Part shown: piece by piece, positions 8,928 to 17,349 of the stretch | How positions within the stretch are numbered: position 1 is the first letter of the stretch | Layout of the letters: each line of letters opens with the position of its first letter | DNA from: Alkalicaulis satelles | GTDB taxonomy: Bacteria > Pseudomonadota > Alphaproteobacteria > Caulobacterales > Maricaulaceae | DNA: 64,000 bases | Assembly (NCBI RefSeq): GCF_008630495.1 | Contig: NZ_VWOJ01000005.1 | Location: 62,001 to 126,000 of the forward strand | Reading direction: 5' to 3' | Made by a program: the position numbers and the translations under genes | The notes under the pieces: model-generated | Database searches by the model: none | What the model was told of the DNA's origin: nothing | Seen by the model: only the letters and a program-made list of their open reading frames with translations

Positions 8928-10759
8928 GGCGTCGCCCCGTAAAGCGGCTCGGTGGCCTTGATCAGCCAGGTGGCGGCCTCGCCGTCCAGACGTGGCAGGA
9001 CGCGCTTGCGCACCTCGGCGTGATAGGCGTCGAGCCAGGCGATCTCAGACGGGCTCAGCAGCGTGGTGTCGATCAGCCCGCGATGAATGGGCGCCATGGT
9101 CAGGCTCTCAAAGCCCAGCATGGCCCGGTTCCCGCCCTCCACCGGCGCGGGCGGGGTCACCACCTGCAGGTTCTCGATGCGGATGCCATAAGCGCCGATC
9201 TCGTAATAGCCCGGCTCGTTGGAGACGATCATGCCGGGCCTGAGCGCGACGGCGTTGGGCGCCTTGGCGATGCGCTGCGGGCCTTCATGGACGCCCAGAT
9301 AGCTGCCTACGCCATGACCGGTGCCATGGTCATAATCGAGCCCGGCCATCCATAGCGGCGCGCGCGCCAGCGCATCGAGCGCCGAGCCGGTGGTGCCTTC
9401 AGGAAAGCGGATCACCGACAGGGCGATATGGCCCTTGAGCACCAGGGTGAAATGCCGGCGCATCTCGGCCGTCGGCTCGCCGATGGGCACGGTGCGGGTC
9501 ACATCAGTGGTGCCGTCAGGATACTGGCCGCCGGAATCCACCAGATAGAGCGAGCCCGGCGCCAGTTTCAGCGCCGAGGCGGTGTTGACCCGGTAATGGG
9601 GGAAGGCGCCGTTGGGCCCGGCCGCCGAGATGGTCTCGAAGGACAGATCCTTGAGCTCGGGCAGGGCCTTGCGGAATTCTTCCAGTTTCAGCGCTGCTGT
9701 GATCTCGTCCTCGTGGCCGGACTGGGCTTCGGTGTCGAGCCAGTGCAGGAAGCGCACCAGCGCCTCGCCATCGCGGATATGGGCCTGGCGCGCGCCCTCG
9801 ATCTCTACCGCATTCTTGCACGCGCGCGGCAGGGCTGCCGGGTCGCTCTGGCGCACGACGCTGGCGCCGCCCGCTTCCAATTGCTGGAACACCCAGACCG
9901 AAGCGCTTGCCGGATCGGCCAGCACGCGCTTGCCGGACATGGCCTTGAGCGCATCGCCAAACTCGCTCTCGGGCCGCACGGCGACTTCATTGCCCAGATG
10001 GGCGCGGGCGGCGGCGGTGAGCTTGCTCTCCTCAATGAACAATGTGGCGCGCGCGTCACTGTCGAGCAGGGCGGCGGCGAGCGGCAGCGGCGTACAGGCC
10101 ACGTCCCCGCCACGCAGATTGAAGAGCCATGCGATGGAAGCTGGCGAGGTGATCACGCAGGCGTCCGCGCCCTGGGCTTCCAGCTCGCGGGCGATGCGCC
10201 GGCGCTTGGCGCCATGGTCTTCGCCCGAGAACATCTCCGGGTGGGGGACTACAGCCGCGCGCGGCGCAGGGGGGCGATCGCGCCAGGCGGCGTCAATCGG
10301 GTTGTCGTCAAGCGCGATCAGCTCCGCGCCGGCGGCTTTCGCGCCGTCCTTCAGGCGCGCCAGCGCGTCCGGGGCGTGCAGGCGCGGGTCATAGCCGATG
10401 CGCGCGCCCTTCGGGGCGTGAGCCTTGAGCCAGCCCGCCGGGCCGGGCTCCATCAGGTCGACATACTCGAACAGCTTGGCGTCCACCTGGGCCTTGACCT
10501 GTTCGGTATAGCGCCCGTCCACGAACACCGCGGCCTTGCCGGTGAGGACAATGGCGGCCCCCGCCGAGCCGGTGAACCCGGTGGCCCAGGCGAGCCGTTC
10601 GGCGTTCGCTGGCAGGTACTCGTTATTGTACTCATCCTCATGGGGGATGATGAAACCGTCCAGCCCGGCGGTCTTGAGCGCCGCGCGCAGGAGGGGGAGA
10701 TGGTCGCGGCCCAGATGCGGGCCGCCTTTGACGTCGAAATTCTGGATGGGCTGGGTCAT
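8924..10759 (-). CDS. Aminopeptidase P family (M24B) Xaa-Pro peptidase
   Basis: 611 residues: two creatinase-like N-terminal domains followed by the pita-bread M24 catalytic domain. Metal-ligand blocks are present: DSGGQYPDGTTDVTRT (two Asp), DHGTGHGVGSYLGVHEGP (His), IVSNEPGYY (Glu) and GIRIENLQVV (Glu). The length and the C-terminal tail match the large, cytosolic eukaryote-like aminopeptidase P group rather than 440-residue PepP. It removes N-terminal residues preceding proline. Co-transcribed with the downstream lipoprotein (4-bp overlap). Confidence 0.92.
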   Translation of the reverse strand: MTQPIQNFDVKGGPHLGRDHLPLLRAALKTAGLDGFIIPHEDEYNNEYLPANAERLAWATGFTGSAGAAIVLTGKAAVFVDGRYTEQVKAQVDAKLFEYVDLMEPGPAGWLKAHAPKGARIGYDPRLHAPDALARLKDGAKAAGAELIALDDNPIDAAWRDRPPAPRAAVVPHPEMFSGEDHGAKRRRIARELEAQGADACVITSPASIAWLFNLRGGDVACTPLPLAAALLDSDARATLFIEESKLTAAARAHLGNEVAVRPESEFGDALKAMSGKRVLADPASASVWVFQQLEAGGASVVRQSDPAALPRACKNAVEIEGARQAHIRDGEALVRFLHWLDTEAQSGHEDEITAALKLEEFRKALPELKDLSFETISAAGPNGAFPHYRVNTASALKLAPGSLYLVDSGGQYPDGTTDVTRTVPIGEPTAEMRRHFTLVLKGHIALSVIRFPEGTTGSALDALARAPLWMAGLDYDHGTGHGVGSYLGVHEGPQRIAKAPNAVALRPGMIVSNEPGYYEIGAYGIRIENLQVVTPPAPVEGGNRAMLGFESLTMAPIHRGLIDTTLLSPSEIAWLDAYHAEVRKRVLPRLDGEAATWLIKATEPLYGATP

Positions 10760-10940
10760 GGCGACACGCTACGCCTGCGCGCAGCGCTGATCAATCGCGA
10801 CCTGCGGCGACAGGCTGCTGCGCGCGAAATCGCATGGACGTCTTGCATTTTCGGTGCTGGCGGGCGGGATGGGCGCGGCGCATATCCTGCGCGCAAGCGC
10901 CGCATGTTGCGGTGCATAAAGCCTAACGGGAACCCCGCCC

Positions 10941-11093
10941 ATGTTTCACGCTGACGATTATCTGCGTCTGACGGCCACCATCACCGCCGAACCCCGACGC
11001 ACGCGCATCACCAGCCGCATGGCGGCGCGCAATACCGACGTGAATGCTCTGTTCGAGCGCATGGGCCTGTCGCATCTGGCCCGCCGGGCCTGA
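10941..11093 (+). CDS. Possible 50-residue protein
   Basis: ATG 10941 to TGA 11091-11093 encodes 50 residues (begins MFHADDYLRL, ends HLARRA), basic and without membrane segments. Third codon positions are mostly G/C as in neighbouring genes, and no longer frame competes on this strand. It fills most of the gap between the aminopeptidase promoter side and tRNA-Gly. The Shine-Dalgarno is weak (ACGGG about 12 bases upstream). No family recognised. The remaining bases of the gap 10760-11148 show no other gene. Confidence 0.4.
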   Translation: MFHADDYLRLTATITAEPRRTRITSRMAARNTDVNALFERMGLSHLARRA

Positions 11094-11148
11094 CAGGCGC
11101 CGCTTGTGCTTGCCTGCGCACGCGCCCTTGAGGCATATCAGGCCAGTC

Positions 11149-11222
11149 GCGGGTATGATGTAATGGTAGCCTGTCAGCTTCCCAAGCTGAACGCGCGGGT
11201 TCGATTCCCGCTACCCGCTCCA
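11149..11222 (+). tRNA. tRNA-Gly (anticodon CCC)
   Basis: Cloverleaf read by eye: acceptor GCGGGTA (11149-11155) pairs with TACCCGC (11212-11218), D arm with AATGGTAG, anticodon stem TCAGC/GCTGA around the 7-nt loop TTCCCAA giving anticodon CCC, T arm GCGGG-TTCGATT-CCCGC, discriminator T and an encoded CCA at the end. Reads GGG codons. Confidence 0.95.
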
Positions 11223-11302
11223 GCGCCTCTCTCATAATGGACGAGACCCTGCTCGCGCCCGCATCGCGGCTCTCTTCCGGATGGCTGCAACCCACCAGGG
11301 TG

Positions 11303-11331
11303 TGAATGCCGTTAACGCAACTTATTATAAT
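11303..11331 (+). promoter_or_regulatory. Candidate promoter of the chemoreceptor gene
   Basis: In an AT-rich island there is a perfect TATAAT at 11326-11331, with a poor -35 (TGAATG at 11303-11308) 17 bp upstream. TTAA half-sites, which in Caulobacter relatives are bound by CtrA, occur at 11312, 11331 and 11360 but without the exact TTAA-N7-TTAA spacing. The start point would leave a leader of about 85 nt. Confidence 0.4.
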
Positions 11332-11362
11332 TAATTCAGGCCGTTACCCTAAGACGTCATTA

Positions 11363-11405
11363 ACCAAACCACTTTGGTGTGGCTTAGCGCCGTGTGGCGT
11401 TTTTT
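11363..11405 (+). promoter_or_regulatory. Structured leader with terminator-like hairpin before the chemoreceptor
   Basis: ACCAAA (11363-11368) pairs with TTTGGT (11373-11378) around the loop CCAC, and that same CCAC can instead pair with GTGG directly downstream (11379-11382), giving two exclusive folds. Next comes CGCC-GTGT-GGCG (11388-11399) followed by six T (11400-11405), shaped like a small intrinsic terminator, only 5 nt before the Shine-Dalgarno AAGGA. It may be an attenuating leader; no known riboswitch class is recognised. Confidence 0.35.
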
Positions 11406-11423
11406 GCTCCAAGGAAATCAGTC

Positions 11424-13121
11424 ATGATCAAGCTTTCAGATATCAATGTGCAGGGCAAGCTCGGGGTGATCGTGGCGATCTTCCTGCTGGCGCTCATGGT
11501 TGTCAGTACAATTAGCTATTTCTCGCTGGGGCGGCTGGCGAACCAATCGGAATATATCGCCGTATCCGGCGCCGAGATCCGGCTTGTCGGCGAGATGAGA
11601 GAGCAGGCCATGATCATGAGCCGCTCCGAATACCGTATCGCCCTTGAGCCGGAAGCGATGGGTTATATCCGCGATGTCACATCGCAAGCGCGCGAGACGT
11701 TCCAGGACCGCTATGCGCAGCTGCGCGAGTCGGCCAATCCGCAACAGAGCGCCGCGCTGGACCGGGTCGGTCAGGCGTATCGCGATTACCAGCGCGAACT
11801 GGAGCATACCCTGAACACGGCGGCCGGCCTGAACGGCGCGCGCGCCGCTGATGATCGCACCATCGTGTTTGAGTCAGCGCGCGCCTCGCGCCCCTTTCTT
11901 GACACTCTGGTCACCGAGATTGGCGGTTATGTGCGCCTGACCAACGAGCGGGCCAATGAGGCGGTTGGAGAAGCCCATAGTGTCGCCGCGCAATCGCGCA
12001 CCGGCATGATCATCACGGCGATTGCGGGCGCCTTGATCGGCGCAGGTCTGGCGCTGGCGCTGGCGCAGATGCAGCTGGTGCGTCCGATCCGGCGCGTCAT
12101 CGACAATATCGCTCTGCTCAACAAGGGCGATTTCGAGTTTGAAGTGACGGGCGCCGATCGCGGCGACGAGATCGGCGATCTGAACCGGGCTGTGGTGCAG
12201 TTCCAGCAGGATGGGCGCGAGCGGGTGCGCCTGCTCGAGGAGCAGGAGGCCGAAGCCCGGCGCAAGGCTGAACGCGCGGCGCGGGTGTCCAATCTCACCG
12301 ACGATTTCCAGAAGAATATCGACGAGGCCGTCTCGGCGCTGGCTGCTGCGGCCGAGGAAATGCAGGCGACCGCCACCTCCATGTCCTCCACCGCCGAGGA
12401 GACCAGTGCGGAAACCGCCAGCGTGTCCTCGCTGACCACCCAGACCTCGGCCAATGTGCAGACCGTGGCCTCGGCCACCGAGGAATTGTCCGCCGCGATC
12501 ACCGAGGTCTCCAGCCAGATCGGCCGCGGTGCGGATATCTCTGATTCGGCCAGCGCCCGGGTGCGCAATGCGCTTGAACGCATGGACACGCTTGCGGGTT
12601 CGGCGCGCGCAATTGATGAGGTGACCACCCTGATCGTCACCGTCACCGAACAGACCAAGCTGCTGGCGCTCAACGCCACCATCGAGGCGGCGCGCGCTGG
12701 CGAGGCCGGCAAGGGGTTCGCCGTGGTGGCCAGCGAGGTCAAGCAGCTGGCTGAGCAGACCGAAAAGGCCACCTCTACCGTGGCCGAGCAGATCCAGGCG
12801 ATCCAGACCGCCACCAGCGCGGCTATGGAAGCGGTGCGCGAGATCGAGCAAGTGGTGGGCGAGGTGCGCGAGATCTCCACATCTGTCGCCTCTAACGCCG
12901 AAGAGCAGGTGGGCGCCACCAACGAGATCAGCCGCAATGTGGCTGAAGCCGCCTCGGGCACGGCCCAGGTCGCTTCCTCGCTGGATTCCCTGGAGCGCGC
13001 CGCCCAGACGACAGCATCCGCCTCCACCCAGGTGGCCTCCACGGCCGAGGAGCTGTCGCGGCGCAGCCAGGACCTGAAAGTGCGCATTTCCGACTATCTG
13101 GCCGCAGTCGAAGCCGCGTAA
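11424..13121 (+). CDS. Methyl-accepting chemotaxis protein
   Basis: 565 residues from ATG 11424 (AAGGA at 11411-11415; an upstream in-frame ATG at 11394 lies inside the leader hairpins and is rejected). Layout: short cytoplasmic N-terminus, TM1 about 11-33, periplasmic helical sensor domain, TM2 about 192-214, HAMP domain, then a long cytoplasmic coiled coil. The kinase-control tip is visible as [20 protein letters not shown] followed by [18 protein letters not shown]. It signals to CheA/CheW, which are not in the window, so this is an orphan receptor gene. Ligand unknown. No C-terminal CheR-docking pentapeptide was seen. Confidence 0.93.
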   Translation: MIKLSDINVQGKLGVIVAIFLLALMVVSTISYFSLGRLANQSEYIAVSGAEIRLVGEMREQAMIMSRSEYRIALEPEAMGYIRDVTSQARETFQDRYAQLRESANPQQSAALDRVGQAYRDYQRELEHTLNTAAGLNGARAADDRTIVFESARASRPFLDTLVTEIGGYVRLTNERANEAVGEAHSVAAQSRTGMIITAIAGALIGAGLALALAQMQLVRPIRRVIDNIALLNKGDFEFEVTGADRGDEIGDLNRAVVQFQQDGRERVRLLEEQEAEARRKAERAARVSNLTDDFQKNIDEAVSALAAAAEEMQATATSMSSTAEETSAETASVSSLTTQTSANVQTVASATEELSAAITEVSSQIGRGADISDSASARVRNALERMDTLAGSARAIDEVTTLIVTVTEQTKLLALNATIEAARAGEAGKGFAVVASEVKQLAEQTEKATSTVAEQIQAIQTATSAAMEAVREIEQVVGEVREISTSVASNAEEQVGATNEISRNVAEAASGTAQVASSLDSLERAAQTTASASTQVASTAEELSRRSQDLKVRISDYLAAVEAA

Positions 13122-13127
13122 GTGCAG

Positions 13128-13158
13128 GGCGGTAACGGGCCTGGCGCCTGTTACCGCC
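13128..13158. terminator. Hairpin between convergent genes (possible terminator)
   Basis: GGCGGTAAC (13128-13136) and GTTACCGCC (13150-13158) form a perfect 9-bp inverted repeat with a 13-nt loop. It starts 7 bp after the chemoreceptor stop and overlaps the stop codon of the convergent small membrane gene. There is no T tract, so termination is uncertain. Confidence 0.4.
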
Positions 13159-13363
13159 GCATCCCCGTTCCGGTTTCAAGCCCGAAATGGCCGAACAGAT
13201 GCGCCAGCAGAAACAGGAAGCCGGCGCCGGCGAGAATGGCTGCGCCGGTCCAAGGGATCAGGCGGGGTTTGAGCGGATTGCTGGGCCGCCCCCCCTGCCA
13301 GGCGCAGAACAGGAACAGGCCGGCGGCTGCGCCCATGGCCAGGATCGTGTGAAGCAGGGACAT
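13151..13363 (-). CDS. Small two-helix membrane protein
   Basis: 70 residues with two hydrophobic segments (about 3-21 and 38-58) separated by a short polar loop NPLKPRLIPW, and a positively charged C-terminus. No family recognised. It overlaps the apparent 3' end of the glycosyltransferase gene by 188 bp in another frame. Because it reads like a genuine membrane protein while the overlapping tail of the glycosyltransferase looks like out-of-frame sequence, this frame is the more credible one in the overlap. Confidence 0.55.
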   Translation of the reverse strand: MSLLHTILAMGAAAGLFLFCAWQGGRPSNPLKPRLIPWTGAAILAGAGFLFLLAHLFGHFGLETGTGMRR

Positions 13364-14786
13364 CAGGATTGTCTCGCCGGGCGGTGGAGACCCCGTGGCG
13401 GGTCTTGACCCACAGATAGGGCCGGGCGGGAAGTTCGCGCAAGGCCCGCATCATGGCCGGCGCCTGCAACAGCCAGTAGGTGGGCATGGATGCCAGATCG
13501 CGCCAGGCCGGGCGGAAACCGGCCCGCCTTGCGCCGCTGCGCGCGCACGCGATGGCCGCAGCCAGCGCCGCCAGACCAGCGAATGCGCCGGGCAGGCCTT
13601 GCGTCCAGCCGGTCCCGGCCAACACCAGCGCGATGATGATGGCGGCCAGCCCCGCCGGGAAAACCAGCGCGCTGATCGCATTGGCCGCCATGGTCAGATG
13701 CAGGCAGGCCAGCGCACCCGGGCCGGCGGCGTCGCAAAGCTGGCGCGCCTGGCGCATTTGCACCAGCCATGTGATGAAATGGCCTTTCAGCCAGCGCGAG
13801 CGCTGGCCGGTCCAGGCCTTGAGGGTGACTGGCGCCTCTTCCAGCGTGCTTGGCCCGATCAGCCCGGCGCGCCAGCCATGCAGCGCCAGACGGAAGCCCA
13901 GATCGGCATCCTCGGTGACGTTGAACGGATCCCATCCTCCGCACTTATCCAGTGCGGCGCGGCGGAAAACATTACTGGTCCCGCCCAGCGGCAAGGGCCA
14001 GCCCAGGCGCGCATAGAGCGGTAAAAGGGCGTGGAACTGGGCGGCGTATTCCAGCGCGAACTGGCGCGTGAGCCAGTTGTCGCGCGCATTATACCACCCC
14101 AGCGGGGCCTGCACGACGCCCAGGCGCGCATCGGCGGCGAAGGCTTCGGCGGCGGCGCGCAGCTGGGCCGGATGGGGTGCATCCTCTGCATCATAGACCG
14201 CAATCAGCGATCCGCGCGCGGCCTGCAGGGCGTAATTGAGGGCGCGCGGTTTGGTGGTCGGCCCGCAGGGCGGGGCGGCCAGCACCCGCCACCGGCCCCG
14301 CCTGCGCGCCGCGCGGGCGGCGGTGCAAGTGGCTGTATCGTGCGCCTCCAGCGCCAGGATGATGTCGAGCTTGCCGCGCGGGTAATCCAGGCGCGAGAGG
14401 GCGGCGGCCAGGCCCGGCACCACTTCAGCTTCGTCATGCAAGGCGATGATGACGCTGATCACCGGCAAGCTGGCGTCGTCCAGGGGATGGCGCGCGCTCC
14501 ATCGCGGAGCCAGGACGCTGGCGCTGGCGCGCAGCGCCGTCACGCCCATCACAAACAGGAGCGCCAGAGTAATCGCCAGGCCCGCCACGATCTCCGGCGC
14601 CTCCAGCGCCAATCCGGCCAGGAACACACCTGGCCCTGCCCAGAGAGCGGCAGGCGGCGCAAGCGGCGCGCCGGCGCTGGCCAGGGGCCGGGCGTCCAGC
14701 AGATCAAAGGCGGCGCAATACGCGCATGGGCGCTGCGCTTGAACATGATATGCGCCGTGAAGGCTGTCGGGAGATGTGCCGTCCAT
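13176..14786 (-). CDS. Membrane glycosyltransferase, family 2
   Basis: 536 residues as an open frame. N-terminal hydrophobic region (about 48-85), then a GT-A domain: ISVIIALHDEAEVV at the start, IAVYDAEDAP (the D-x-D type metal site), TEDADLGFRL (catalytic-base Asp region) and QRSRWLKGHF (Q-x-x-R-W acceptor motif); two or more membrane segments follow. It would add sugars from a nucleotide donor to a lipid or exported polysaccharide, as in XagB/BcsA-like enzymes. The last 60 or so residues are Arg/Pro/Ser rich and coincide with another gene in a different frame, suggesting the native stop was lost. Follows sixA by 58 bp. Confidence 0.8.
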   Translation of the reverse strand: MDGTSPDSLHGAYHVQAQRPCAYCAAFDLLDARPLASAGAPLAPPAALWAGPGVFLAGLALEAPEIVAGLAITLALLFVMGVTALRASASVLAPRWSARHPLDDASLPVISVIIALHDEAEVVPGLAAALSRLDYPRGKLDIILALEAHDTATCTAARAARRRGRWRVLAAPPCGPTTKPRALNYALQAARGSLIAVYDAEDAPHPAQLRAAAEAFAADARLGVVQAPLGWYNARDNWLTRQFALEYAAQFHALLPLYARLGWPLPLGGTSNVFRRAALDKCGGWDPFNVTEDADLGFRLALHGWRAGLIGPSTLEEAPVTLKAWTGQRSRWLKGHFITWLVQMRQARQLCDAAGPGALACLHLTMAANAISALVFPAGLAAIIIALVLAGTGWTQGLPGAFAGLAALAAAIACARSGARRAGFRPAWRDLASMPTYWLLQAPAMMRALRELPARPYLWVKTRHGVSTARRDNPDVPASHDPGHGRSRRPVPVLRLAGGAAQQSAQTPPDPLDRRSHSRRRRLPVSAGASVRPFRA

Positions 14787-14844
14787 GCCGCCGCCCGCCC
14801 CGTGAGAGGCGAGGACATAAGCATAAGTTCACCTGTAAGGCGAA

Positions 14845-15345
14845 TCAGCGCGCCGCCTTGGGGTCGAAGGCGAAGGTGAGCGCAAGGGCGTTGAGGCTTT
14901 TCACGCCTGGGGCGATATCAAAGGCGGCTGCCGCGCTGGTCGGCCAGCCCGCAGGCATGGCGCGCGCGCGTTCGCCGGTTCCCGCCAGATCATGGGCGAG
15001 CCCGCCAAGGCCGGGATTATGGCCAACCACCACAATGCTTTGCGCGCCCGCGTCCAGCGCCTCCATCACGGCGCGCGCCAGCATGGAGGCCGAAGCGTGA
15101 TAGAGCGCCAGCGGATCGCTCACCGGCGGCGCGCCCAGGGTATCGGCCACAATCGCCCAGGTCTCGCGGGTGCGCCGCGCCGGGCTGACCAGCGCCTGAT
15201 CTGCCTTCAGCCCGGCGCTGGCCATGGCCTCCGCCGCGCGGCGCGCATCATCGCGCCCGCGCTGTGTCAGGCCCCGTTCGAAATCATCCTCGGCCTCCAT
15301 CCGGTCGACGGCTTTGGCGTGGCGCATGAGGATAAGCTGGGGCAT
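14845..15345 (-). CDS. SixA-like histidine phosphatase
   Basis: 166 residues. The phosphohistidine motif LMRHAKAV (RHG-type, His near residue 9) and the second active-site His in VVGHNPGL (about residue 113), plus SPARRTRET with the conserved Arg, mark the histidine phosphatase superfamily, SixA branch, which removes phosphate from phosphohistidine proteins. Small size and absence of a cap domain agree. It is first in a minus-strand group with the glycosyltransferase and the small membrane protein. The substrate is unknown. Confidence 0.85.
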   Translation of the reverse strand: MPQLILMRHAKAVDRMEAEDDFERGLTQRGRDDARRAAEAMASAGLKADQALVSPARRTRETWAIVADTLGAPPVSDPLALYHASASMLARAVMEALDAGAQSIVVVGHNPGLGGLAHDLAGTGERARAMPAGWPTSAAAAFDIAPGVKSLNALALTFAFDPKAAR

Positions 15346-15476
15346 GGCGGGGATTCCGGCAGGGAGGGTTGAGCTTTTCTAAATCCGGCCCGGAGGCCTC
15401 TTGTGTGGCGCCGGTCCGCCGCCCACGTTAAGCGGAGTTCGCCCTTGGCGGCAAACATTCGGGATGGAGGATACAC

Positions 15477-16112
15477 ATGGGCCTTTTGCTGGGCGATACC
15501 GCCCCGGACTTCACCGCCGAAACCAATGAAGGACCGATCCGGTTCCATGACTGGATCGGGGATCAGTGGGCGATCTTCTTTTCTCACCCGGCCGATTTCA
15601 CCCCCGTGTGCACCACAGAGCTCGGCTTCACCGCCAAGCTGAAGGACGAGTTCGCCCGCCGCAACGCCAAGGCCATCGCCCTGTCGGTGGACAGCGTGGA
15701 GGATCACAAGGCCTGGATTGGCGATATCGAGGAGACCCAGAGCGTCAAGCTCAACTTCCCGATCATCGCCGACGTGGACCGCAAGGTGTCTGCGCTCTAC
15801 CAGATGATCCACCCCAACGCCGATCCCAAGCTGACCGTGCGCGCGGTCTATGTGATCGATCCGAACAAGAAGATCCGCGCCACCTTCACCTATCCGCCCA
15901 GCGCGGGCCGTAATTTCAACGAGGTGCTGCGCCTTCTGGACTCTCTGCAACTGACCGACGGTCACAAGGTGGCTACGCCGGTCAACTGGGAGGACGGCCA
16001 GGACGTGATCGTGGTCCCGTCCTTGTCAGACGCCGACGCCGACAAGCTTTTCCCCAAGGGCTACAAAAAGATCAAACCCTATCTGCGTGTGACGCCGCAG
16101 CCGAATAAGTAG
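15477..16112 (+). CDS. 1-Cys peroxiredoxin (Prx6 type)
   Basis: 211 residues. The peroxidatic cysteine is in HPADFTPVCTTELG (Cys about residue 46), Arg in the active site is provided further on, and the C-terminal extension with PSLSDADADKLFPKGY typical of Prx6/1-Cys enzymes is present. It reduces hydrogen peroxide and organic hydroperoxides. No second catalytic cysteine is seen, so an external thiol such as glutathione must regenerate it. Start ATG 15477 has GGAGG upstream. Monocistronic with its own terminator; divergent from sixA. Confidence 0.93.
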   Translation: MGLLLGDTAPDFTAETNEGPIRFHDWIGDQWAIFFSHPADFTPVCTTELGFTAKLKDEFARRNAKAIALSVDSVEDHKAWIGDIEETQSVKLNFPIIADVDRKVSALYQMIHPNADPKLTVRAVYVIDPNKKIRATFTYPPSAGRNFNEVLRLLDSLQLTDGHKVATPVNWEDGQDVIVVPSLSDADADKLFPKGYKKIKPYLRVTPQPNK

Positions 16113-16138
16113 ACAGAACAACATGTTGGCGGCACATG

Positions 16139-16171
16139 GCAGCCAGCCCGGCCCGGGCTGGCTGCTTTTTT
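16139..16171 (+). terminator. Intrinsic terminator after the peroxiredoxin gene
   Basis: An 11-bp stem (GCAGCCAGCCC at 16139-16149 with GGGCTGGCTGC at 16155-16165), a 5-nt loop GGCCC, then six T. Confidence 0.93.
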
Positions 16172-16184
16172 AGGTAAAGGGTGC

Positions 16185-16227
16185 TTGACGCAAAGCGTGC
16201 TTTACTTTTAAAGGTAAAGCACGCTTT
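16185..16227 (+). promoter_or_regulatory. Promoter with 14-bp inverted-repeat operator
   Basis: A perfect inverted repeat, AAAGCGTGCTTTAC (16192-16205) and GTAAAGCACGCTTT (16214-16227), with an 8-nt spacer TTTTAAAG. A -35-like TTGACG sits at 16185-16190, so the -10 would fall in the AT-rich spacer, and the repeat covers the core promoter. The gene after the next begins a 3-gene operon ending in an XRE regulator; that regulator binding here and repressing itself is the simplest reading. A GGTAAAG copy at 16173-16179 repeats part of the right arm. Confidence 0.7.
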
Positions 16228-16243
16228 ACAAAGGAGAGCCGTC

Positions 16244-16519
16244 ATGTCCCGCACCAAGAACTTTCGCATCGCATTTGCCGCCATTACCATACTGGCCCTG
16301 ATCGCCGCCTGGGCCGGCGTGGGCGCGGCCTATTTCCTGGACGCGCCGCGCAGCGTATTCGTCCTGGCGGTCGTCGCCGCAGCCTTCGCCACTGAGGGGG
16401 CCTTCTGGATCATCCTCTTCCTTCTTGGCTGGTCGGCGGTGGCCAATCGTCACTGGCTGCTGCGCCTGATAACTCGCCGCAATGCCGGGCGCCCGGCCAC
16501 CCAGCCGCAGGAGCGCTGA
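16244..16519 (+). CDS. Small membrane protein
   Basis: 91 residues from ATG 16244 (AAGGAG 8 bases upstream). Two hydrophobic segments at about 9-30 and 37-64 and a basic C-terminus (RLITRRNAGR). No family recognised. First gene of an apparent operon with the next membrane protein (stop and next start 1 bp apart) and an XRE regulator. In many bacteria such pairs of a small membrane protein and a YozG-like HTH protein travel together; function unknown. Confidence 0.7.
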   Translation: MSRTKNFRIAFAAITILALIAAWAGVGAAYFLDAPRSVFVLAVVAAAFATEGAFWIILFLLGWSAVANRHWLLRLITRRNAGRPATQPQER

Positions 16520-16520
16520 G

Positions 16521-17147
16521 ATGAACGAGACCCCCGACAACCATCCAGCCAGGCCGCTTCATCCCATACGCGCCTCGGGAACGCTGGCCCTGATCTTCCT
16601 GTTCATCTTCATCGGCCTGTTCATCGCCTTCACCTTCGCCATCGCATCTGAAGACAGCTGGAAGGTGATCGCCGGGCTGGGGGCGGGCAGTGTGGTGATG
16701 TTCGCCCTGTGGGCGCGGGAGAACCACATGGCGGTCACGGCGCCCAATACGCCGCGGCCCGCCCGCAGCGAGTTGCGCACGCTGAAAATGATGCCGGTGC
16801 AGGTCGCCCTGGTGATCTTGTATGTGGGCGCGGTTGTGGCGTCCGGGTCTTACGCCCCGCAGCTCTCGGGCTTTCTCAAGGGCATGCTCCAGAGCCTGCC
16901 CATCGGCTTGCTGGCTGGATGGGTGGTGGCGTTCGTCTATATCATCGTGGAAAGCGACGAGATGGTGCGCCGGATGCATGTTCTCGCCGTTGCCATTGGC
17001 GCCGGGGCGACCTTGCTGGCGGCGACGGTCTGGGGCCTTGTGACCATGCATACAGGACAAGCTGATTTCGCCTCCATCTATCTTTTCCCGGCGTTCGCCG
17101 TGTTCCATTCCATCGCTTCCGCTTTGGTGTCGCGGCGCTTCACATGA
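16521..17147 (+). CDS. Polytopic membrane protein of unknown function
   Basis: 208 residues from ATG 16521, directly after the TGA of the preceding gene. About six hydrophobic segments (near 20-43, 47-66, 90-110, 123-145, 150-172 and 180-200). A short cytoplasmic or periplasmic stretch with NTPRPARSELRTLK separates helices 2 and 3. No catalytic motif is seen. Its stop overlaps the XRE gene start by 4 bp, so the three products are made in step. Confidence 0.7.
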   Translation: MNETPDNHPARPLHPIRASGTLALIFLFIFIGLFIAFTFAIASEDSWKVIAGLGAGSVVMFALWARENHMAVTAPNTPRPARSELRTLKMMPVQVALVILYVGAVVASGSYAPQLSGFLKGMLQSLPIGLLAGWVVAFVYIIVESDEMVRRMHVLAVAIGAGATLLAATVWGLVTMHTGQADFASIYLFPAFAVFHSIASALVSRRFT

Positions 17148-17341
17148 ACAACTCGCTCAAGGATTTGCGCGCCGAGCGCGGCTGGAGCCAGGCGCATCTG
17201 GCCGAATTGCTCGACGTGTCGCGCCAGACCGTGATCTCCATCGAGAACGGCAAATATGATCCCTCCCTGCCGCTGGCTTTCCGTATTGCGCGGGTGTTCG
17301 GCCAGCCCATCGAGGCGATCTTCCAGGAGGATGAGGCCTGA
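17144..17341 (+). CDS. XRE-family HTH regulator (YozG-like)
   Basis: 65 residues, essentially one helix-turn-helix domain: LKDLRAERGWSQAHLAELL, then VSRQTVISIENGKYDPSL and a final helix FRIARVFGQPIEAIF. Short XRE proteins of this form usually repress their own operon. ATG overlaps the preceding stop (ATGA). The inverted repeat at 16192-16227 is its likely operator. Confidence 0.9.
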   Translation: MNNSLKDLRAERGWSQAHLAELLDVSRQTVISIENGKYDPSLPLAFRIARVFGQPIEAIFQEDEA

Positions 17342-17349
17342 CCAGGATG

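Noticed and set aside
9428-10954. A 508-codon open frame on the plus strand opposite aminopeptidase P
   Set aside because: No domain; low complexity; the opposite strand carries unmistakable M24 motifs.
11386-11410. A sigma-54 promoter before the chemoreceptor
   Set aside because: GG and GC elements are present but the spacing is two bases too short.
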